Of a stretch of 64,000 nt of DNA, positions 59,494-64,000 are shown in pieces. The DNA comes from Streptomyces antnestii (GTDB taxonomy: Bacteria > Actinomycetota > Actinomycetes > Streptomycetales > Streptomycetaceae). The stretch covers positions 62,001-126,000 of the forward strand of contig NZ_RZYA01000024.1 in the NCBI RefSeq assembly GCF_004005495.1, given 5' to 3'. The stretch's first letter is position 1, and every line of letters begins with the position of its first letter. The translations under genes were made by a program, and so were the position numbers. The notes under the pieces were generated by a model that made no database searches, was not told the origin of the DNA, and saw only the letters and a list, made by a program, of their open reading frames with translations.

Positions 59494-60357
59494 TCACGCG
59501 GTGGTTCCGCCCGCCCCCGGCACGGGAAACGCCCCGGTGGCCCGGCGCGTGATCTCCCCGTAGACGTCGGGGTCGGTGGTGAACTCGCCGAGTACGCAGG
59601 TCTTCCGGCTGCCGTGGTAGTCGGAGGAGCCCGTGGCGAGCAGGCCGAGGTCGGCGGCGAGGCCGTGCAGACGGGCGCGCGTGGCCGGGTCGTGGTCCAT
59701 GTGGTCGGTCTCGATGCCGTCGAGTCCGGCGGCGGCGAGGTCCGCGATCACCGACTCGGGCACGACCTGCCCGCGCTTGACGGCCGCCGGGTGCGCGAAG
59801 ACGGTGACGCCGCCGGCGGCCTTGACCAGGCGGATCGCGTCGAAGGGGTCGAGCTCGTGCTTGGCGACGTACGCGCGTCCGCCGTCGGCGAGCCAGTCGG
59901 GCGTGAAGGCGTCTGAGACGGTGGCGACGACGCCGAGCTCGACGAGCGCCTCCGCGACGTGCGGGCGGCCGACGGAGCCGTCACCGGCGATGCGGGCGAC
60001 CTGCTCCCAGGTCACGTGCACACCGAGGTCGTTGAGCTTGGCGACCATGCCCCGGGCGCGCGGCACCCGGTCGTCCCGGACGAGTTCGCGCTCGCGCAGC
60101 AGCTCGGGCTCGTCGGGGTCGAAGAGGTAGGCCAGCATGTGCAGGCCCACGCCGTCTAGGCGGCAGGAGAGTTCGGCGCCGGTGATGAGCGTGAGTCCGG
60201 CCGGGAGTGCGGCGACGGCCTCCGCGTGACCGCGGCTCGTGTCGTGGTCCGTGAGGGCGACGACGTCCAGACCGGCCGCGGCGGCGTTACGGACCAGCTC
60301 CGTCGGGGTGTCCGTGCCGTCGGAAGCGGTGGAGTGGGTGTGCAGATCGATGCGCAC
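59494..60357 (-). CDS. PHP domain metal-dependent phosphoesterase
   Basis: A 287-residue protein from GTG 60357, with GGAG 8 bases upstream. The PHP motifs are complete: MRIDLHTHSTASDGT (His6, His8), VVALTDHDTSRGHA, VFAHPAAVKRG and LATGSSDYHGSRK. Length matches RNase AM/3',5'-nucleotidase (YciV/TrpH) type. These remove 5' nucleotides from RNA or act on 3',5'-bisphosphates. It is downstream of the DUF6758 gene. Confidence 0.9.
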   Translation of the reverse strand: MRIDLHTHSTASDGTDTPTELVRNAAAAGLDVVALTDHDTSRGHAEAVAALPAGLTLITGAELSCRLDGVGLHMLAYLFDPDEPELLRERELVRDDRVPRARGMVAKLNDLGVHVTWEQVARIAGDGSVGRPHVAEALVELGVVATVSDAFTPDWLADGGRAYVAKHELDPFDAIRLVKAAGGVTVFAHPAAVKRGQVVPESVIADLAAAGLDGIETDHMDHDPATRARLHGLAADLGLLATGSSDYHGSRKTCVLGEFTTDPDVYGEITRRATGAFPVPGAGGTTA

Positions 60358-60491
60358 GCGCGTACTCCAGGCTCTGGCGGAACGGAAGGGGACGCTCAAG
60401 GGTAACGGGGATCGCGGGTATCCCCGTCATCGCCGTTTCCCTGAATGACTCCTTACGACGGATGACTCCTTACGACTGAGCCGCCGGCCCG

Positions 60492-61130
60492 TTACGCCAG
60501 GATGCGTGGTGACAGGGCCCCGATGGGCAGCAGGTCGAACTCCGCGCCCGCGTCCCGCAGGTCGGTCAGTATCAGCTCGTCGTACATGAGCAGCCCCGTC
60601 TGCTCCGGCCAGACGATCGTCCACATCCACAGGCCGCGCGCCTCGCCCGCGAAGACCGCGCGGTCCTCCGGAGTGCCGGTGACGTGCCACATCGGGGTCG
60701 GCCGGCCGGCGGCGAGGACCTTGGCCTGGGGCGGCTTCTCCACGTTCAGGTACGGGCCGGGGTCGGGTCCCTCGATGCCCGCGTACCGGGCACCGAGGCC
60801 GACGCCGAGCTCCTCCGCGACGATCAGCATCTCCCCCATGCCGCCGAGCGGCCCCGGGCCCGAGCACGCCACCGCGGTGGCCCTGCCGCCCGTGCGGTCG
60901 TCGCCCGCGCAGGCCACGCCGGTGAACAGCCACCCGATGGGCAGCGGCCACGGCATCCAGACCGGCACCTGGGCACGGTTCACCACGACGCCGAGCGCCT
61001 CGACGCTGGGCGGGATCACGGGCTGCAACGGATGCACCGTCCCGTGCACGTCGCACTGCCAGGAGTCGGAGAAGAGTCCGGGAGCCCTGACCCGGCCACC
61101 ACACTTCGGGCAACTGGGTTCGCCCCTCAT
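60492..61130 (-). CDS. DUF6758 family protein with zinc ribbon
   Basis: A 212-residue protein from ATG 61130 (MRGEPSCPKCGGRVRAPG). The N-terminal CPKC with a following WQCDVHG suggests a zinc ribbon. The body has VPVWMPWPLPIGWLFTGV and GPGPLGGMGEMLIVAEELG. It matches the Streptomyces family now called DUF6758; function unknown. GGGGAGGA lies 12 bases before the ATG. It is divergent from the MFS gene. Confidence 0.82.
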   Translation of the reverse strand: MRGEPSCPKCGGRVRAPGLFSDSWQCDVHGTVHPLQPVIPPSVEALGVVVNRAQVPVWMPWPLPIGWLFTGVACAGDDRTGGRATAVACSGPGPLGGMGEMLIVAEELGVGLGARYAGIEGPDPGPYLNVEKPPQAKVLAAGRPTPMWHVTGTPEDRAVFAGEARGLWMWTIVWPEQTGLLMYDELILTDLRDAGAEFDLLPIGALSPRILA

Positions 61131-61240
61131 AAGGACCAACGGTCCTCCCCGTCTCCCGGTCCGTCAAGGAAGATCACCCGTTGATCACCCGTCCGAGGGT
61201 GTGGCGATGCACCGCCCCACCAGGGAAAAGTAGATGTAAC

Positions 61241-61270
61241 TTGCATTAGTTAGCCGACCTAATTTATTAT
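61241..61270 (+). promoter_or_regulatory. MFS promoter with operator-like palindrome in the spacer
   Basis: TTGCAT (61241-61246), an 18-base spacer, TATTAT (61265-61270). The spacer is filled by an imperfect palindrome TTAGTTAGCCGACCTAA (61246-61262) in an AT-rich patch unlike the surroundings. A repressor bound there would block the promoter. Confidence 0.7.
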
Positions 61271-61312
61271 ATGTATACGTCAACGATTTCCGTGCGAAGG
61301 TGAGGTGCCGGC

Positions 61313-62584
61313 ATGGGCGGCCACAGCAGTACAGGAGGTCCCGCCGAGGGGGACCCGTTCGACGCGGGGGCGACCGCGGGGGCGACCAGCCTGCTGCGTC
61401 AGCCGAAGGCGGTCTGGGCGACCGCCGGGGCATCCGTCGTCGCCTTCATGGGCATCGGCCTCGTGGACCCGATCCTGCCCTCCATCGCCAAGGGCCTCGA
61501 GGCGACACCGAGCCAGGTCTCCCTGCTCTTCACCTCGTACTTCCTGATCACCGCCGTCGCGATGCTCGTGACCGGGTTCGTCTCCAGCCGCATCGGCGGC
61601 AAGAAGACGCTGCTCGCCGGGCTCGCGCTCGTCGTGGTCTTCGCCGCGCTGGCCGGCACCTCCGGCTCCGTCGGCCAGCTCGTCGGCTTCCGCGCCGGCT
61701 GGGGCCTCGGCAACGCGCTGTTCGTCTCGACGGCCCTCGCCGTCATCGTCGGCGCCGCGGCCGGCGGCTCGGCCGCCGCCATCCTGCTGTACGAGTCGGC
61801 CCTCGGCCTCGGCATGGCCTGCGGCCCGCTGGTCGGCGCGCTCCTCGGCAACGCCAGCTGGCGCTACCCGTTCTTCGGCACCGCTGCCCTGATGGCGATC
61901 GGCTTCCTCTGCATCACGGCGTTCCTGAAGGAACAGCCCAGGCCCGCGAAGAAGACCTCGATCCTCGACCCGATCAAGGCGCTCGGCCACGGCGGGCTCG
62001 CCTCGGCCGCGGTCTCGGCCTTCTTCTACAACTACACGTTCTTCACGATCCTGGCCTTCACGCCGTTCGTCCTGAACATGACCCCGTACAAGTCGGGCGG
62101 TGTCTTCTTCGCCTGGGGTGTGCTGCTCGCGTTCTTCTCGGTGATCGTCGCCCCGCGCATGCAGGCCCGCTTCGGATCGCTCAAGGTGCTCGGCGGCTCG
62201 CTGATCCTGCTCGCCGCCGACGTCCTCGTCCTCGGTTACGGCAGCCACACCGCCGCCATCGTGTGCACGATCCTGTCGGGCGCCTTCATCGGCGTGAACA
62301 ACACCGTCTACACGGAGCTGGCCCTCGGCGTCTCCGACGCCCCGCGTCCGGTGGCCTCCGCCGGCTACAACTTCGTCCGGTGGTTCGCCGCCGCGGCCGC
62401 CCCGTTCCTGGCGCCGAAGATCGAGGAGTGGAGCACTATACACATCCCGTTCGTGGTCGCCGCGGTCACGGCCGTGCTCGGCGCCGTGGTGGTCTGGGTG
62501 CGCAGGAACGCGCTCACCCACGAGGCCGAGGAACTGGAGCCGCGGCACGCGAGCGAGGACGGCGTCTCGGCCTTCGCGAACTGA
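61313..62584 (+). CDS. Major facilitator superfamily transporter
   Basis: A 423-residue protein with about 12 hydrophobic helices. The DHA1-type signature after helix 2 is FVSSRIGGKKTLLAGLALVV, and the conserved acidic start is FMGIGLVDPILPSIAKGLEA. It is probably a proton-coupled drug exporter; substrate unknown. The regulator is not adjacent, but the promoter has an operator-like site. It has GGTGAGGTG before the ATG. Confidence 0.9.
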   Translation: MGGHSSTGGPAEGDPFDAGATAGATSLLRQPKAVWATAGASVVAFMGIGLVDPILPSIAKGLEATPSQVSLLFTSYFLITAVAMLVTGFVSSRIGGKKTLLAGLALVVVFAALAGTSGSVGQLVGFRAGWGLGNALFVSTALAVIVGAAAGGSAAAILLYESALGLGMACGPLVGALLGNASWRYPFFGTAALMAIGFLCITAFLKEQPRPAKKTSILDPIKALGHGGLASAAVSAFFYNYTFFTILAFTPFVLNMTPYKSGGVFFAWGVLLAFFSVIVAPRMQARFGSLKVLGGSLILLAADVLVLGYGSHTAAIVCTILSGAFIGVNNTVYTELALGVSDAPRPVASAGYNFVRWFAAAAAPFLAPKIEEWSTIHIPFVVAAVTAVLGAVVVWVRRNALTHEAEELEPRHASEDGVSAFAN

Positions 62585-62607
62585 CCCCTACCGGCCCCTA
62601 CTGGCCC

Positions 62608-63213
62608 CTACTGATCCAGGGACACGGACCTGCGCAGCGGATCGCGCAGGTCCGTTCCGCTGTTCAGCCACTTCTCCTCAAGGGCGGCGGCCCCGTGCAC
62701 CCGCTTCCACGCCGCCTCGTTCTGCGTCATCGGCAGGAGCGGCAGGAACCGTACGGGATCCATCGGGTCGTCCAGTTCCAGGTCTTCGACGAGGCCGCCG
62801 GACGCCGTGACGAGCACCGAGGTGAACGGGGCGCCGGGCCACAGGGGTTCGCCCACGTCGAGCGAGGCGCCCGGGGCCACGACGACGCCCTCGACCTGCG
62901 GCGAGGCGGCGAGCACGGCGAGCGGGCGCAGCACCTTGTCGGTGTCGGCGCGGCCGGCGCGCACCGAGAGGACGAGTTCCGCGCGGGGCCCCGCGACCGG
63001 GTCCGCGAGCGCGGACGTCGGGTCCGCCATGGGGGCCGCGGACATGCCGAGGGTCGCGTATCTGACGACGGCGCCGTTCTTCTCGTCCGTCTCGTCGGTG
63101 AAGCGCAGCACCTCGATGCGGTCGGTGCCGAGGAACGTCACCGCGGCGCGCGCGTCCGGTTCACCGAGGGCCGTACGCAGGCGGGCCTCGACCAGAGCAA
63201 GAACATCTCCCAT
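62608..63213 (-). CDS. Suppressor-of-fused domain protein
   Basis: A 201-residue protein from ATG 63213. The core VLRFTDETDEKNGAVVRYATLGMSAAPM and the C-terminal VRFLPLLPMTQNEAAWKRVHG are characteristic of bacterial Sufu-like (PF05076) proteins. TATGCT lies six bases before the ATG and no ribosome site is visible, so it may be leaderless. Bacterial members are sometimes immunity proteins, but no toxin gene is next to it; function unknown. Confidence 0.8.
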   Translation of the reverse strand: MGDVLALVEARLRTALGEPDARAAVTFLGTDRIEVLRFTDETDEKNGAVVRYATLGMSAAPMADPTSALADPVAGPRAELVLSVRAGRADTDKVLRPLAVLAASPQVEGVVVAPGASLDVGEPLWPGAPFTSVLVTASGGLVEDLELDDPMDPVRFLPLLPMTQNEAAWKRVHGAAALEEKWLNSGTDLRDPLRRSVSLDQ

Positions 63214-63673
63214 GCCGCGAGCATAGAACTCGCATCCGACGGGTAAAGGATGGGCTCGCTTCTTCAGTCGGCTGATACTCTTGGCCGCTGGTAGGGGCAG
63301 CACGCCGAGCGTCGCTTTCGAGCCCCTGACCTACATGCGTCCCCTGCGAGGGATGAGACGTCGTCCCTCACGGGGGACCGGCTGGAGGAGGTGGGGCTGC
63401 AATGGACCGAAGTCGACCGTGCAGTACCACCCGCTCTTCCGGCCACTGAGCCGCGATTCCCGGCTTTCCGCGCACGCTCGAGTCTGTCTGCGCACCACGG
63501 AAGAGCACTTCGTTTCCGCCTGATCTGAATCAGTAGCGAAGCCGCCACCGTGCCGGTGCGGCGCTCCCCGCTTTGTGGACGTGCACCCAGGATCCGCAGT
63601 CAGGACGTCCTCATTCCGGTTAGCGCCGACCCAGATGGCCACCGGCGGCTCCCGCCCGCGAAGGAGCCTGCCC
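63214..63673 (+). promoter_or_regulatory. Long corA leader with structured RNA candidate
   Basis: About 460 bases without a convincing gene. A two-tier stem is visible: GTCCCC (63339-63344) with GGGGAC (63373-63378), enclosing GAGGGA (63348-63353) with TCCCTC (63364-63369). Because it precedes a magnesium transporter gene, a metal-responsive leader is conceivable. I cannot match it to a known riboswitch. An 80-codon open frame at 63281-63523 lacks a ribosome site and was not called. Confidence 0.5.
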
Positions 63674-64000
63674 ATGTCGATGATCCGTGACCTGCGTGCC
63701 GCCGTCCGCCCCGCGACCCGCGAGACCGTCAGCGCGTCAGCCGCCCCGTACGACACCACCCGTGACCCGTCCACGTCGACGGCCGTCGTCGACTGTGCCG
63801 TCTACCGCGACGGCGCCCGCGTCCGCGACGACGACTGCCTGACGCCCGGCGGCGCCATCCTCAAGGCGCGCCGCGACGGCGGCTTCGCCTGGATCGGCCT
63901 GCACGAGCCGACCGAGTCCGAATTCGCCGGTATCGCGGCCGAGTTCGGGCTCCACCCGCTCGCCGTCGAGGACGCCGTCCACGCCCACCAGCGCCCGAAG
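63674..64000 (+). CDS. corA: CorA-type magnesium/cobalt transporter (N-terminal part)
   Basis: Starts at ATG 63674, with AAGGAG 9 bases upstream, and runs off the right edge. The visible 109 residues include the CorA cytoplasmic domain stretch GGFAWIGLHEPTESEFAGIAA and LHPLAVEDAVHAHQRPK, which is highly conserved before the transmembrane GMN part. CorA forms a pentameric Mg2+ channel. Confidence 0.88.
   Translation, partial: MSMIRDLRAAVRPATRETVSASAAPYDTTRDPSTSTAVVDCAVYRDGARVRDDDCLTPGGAILKARRDGGFAWIGLHEPTESEFAGIAAEFGLHPLAVEDAVHAHQRPK

Noticed and set aside
60445..60476. Two copies of ATGACTCCTTACGAC between PHP and DUF6758 genes
   Set aside because: A short duplication in the spacer just after the DUF6758 gene; no sign of function.
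61246..61262. Iron box (DmdR/IdeR) upstream of the MFS gene
   Set aside because: TTAGGT and CTAA halves are present, but the palindrome is 17 rather than 19 bp and only about 8 positions align with the consensus.
63281..63523. 80-codon open frame before corA
   Set aside because: No ribosome site, Arg-rich unconserved-looking translation, overlaps the stem-loop; treated as leader.

Overview
High-G+C actinobacterial chromosome, almost certainly Streptomyces. The signs are strong third-position G/C codon bias, frequent GTG starts, GGAGG-type ribosome sites, a WhiB-like WblC/WhiB7 regulator, mycoredoxin, AdnAB, and lineage-typical families (PPA1309, DUF3107, DUF3152, DUF6758, AIM24). I see no rRNA, tRNA, IS element, phage gene or CRISPR array. 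As I recall the Mycobacterium tuberculosis Rv3193c-Rv3211 region, the core gene order here is the same: UPF0182, YlbL-type PDZ/Lon protease, DUF2342 metalloprotein, ABC1 kinase, WhiB7, UvrD2, Mrx1, NudC, AdnB, AdnA, ATL, MoeZ, DUF3152, TetR, DUF3107, ferritin-like protein, DEAD-box helicase. The window is therefore an ancient conserved actinobacterial block carrying Streptomyces-specific insertions.

Layout. 1-6.9 kb: UPF0182 membrane protein, PPA1309 protein, YlbL protease, MoaE, an epimerase-like SDR, DUF2342 protein, Nudix. 6.9-13.8 kb: three adjacent AIM24 genes (the first transcribed is fused to TerD), a YgjP-type zinc peptidase, a ThiF-like protein, an ABC1 kinase. 13.8-18.2 kb: wblC with a long attenuator leader, uvrD2, mrx1. 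18.2-28.6 kb: nudC, an M20 dipeptidase, adnB, adnA, ATL. 28.8-36.6 kb: a flippase-type membrane protein with a degenerate kinase domain, two lipoprotein hydrolases, moeZ.

36.6-47.9 kb is an insertion between moeZ and the DUF3152 gene. It holds (i) a tightly overlapping operon encoding a GT4/PelF-like glycosyltransferase, an 8-TM protein, two tiny proteins, an SDR epimerase and a spherulin-4 (GH135-like) protein, which resembles a minimal galactosamine-containing exopolysaccharide locus; and (ii) a peptide/nickel-class ABC transporter operon preceded by a 30-residue leader peptide ending in Cys codons. 47.9-56 kb returns to the conserved block (DUF3152, alpha/beta hydrolase, TetR, DUF3107, ferritin-like, DEAD-box helicase). 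56-64 kb: a second alpha/beta hydrolase, NYN protein, a 50-residue protein, MarC, PHP, DUF6758, MFS, Sufu-domain protein and the start of corA.

Regulation readable from sequence. Three promoters fit the sigmaR consensus GGAAT-N18-GTT (mrx1, moeZ, 50-residue protein). wblC has an AT-rich block beside its -35, a 107-codon upstream ORF and a strong terminator before the gene, as in WhiB7-type attenuation. The ABC operon has a probably leaderless Cys-rich leader peptide. Genome repair (AdnAB, UvrD2, ATL), thiol redox and sulfur chemistry (Mrx1, MoeZ, Cys leader) and antibiotic-stress control (WblC) are thus clustered. All names are read from sequence by eye; no database search was run.
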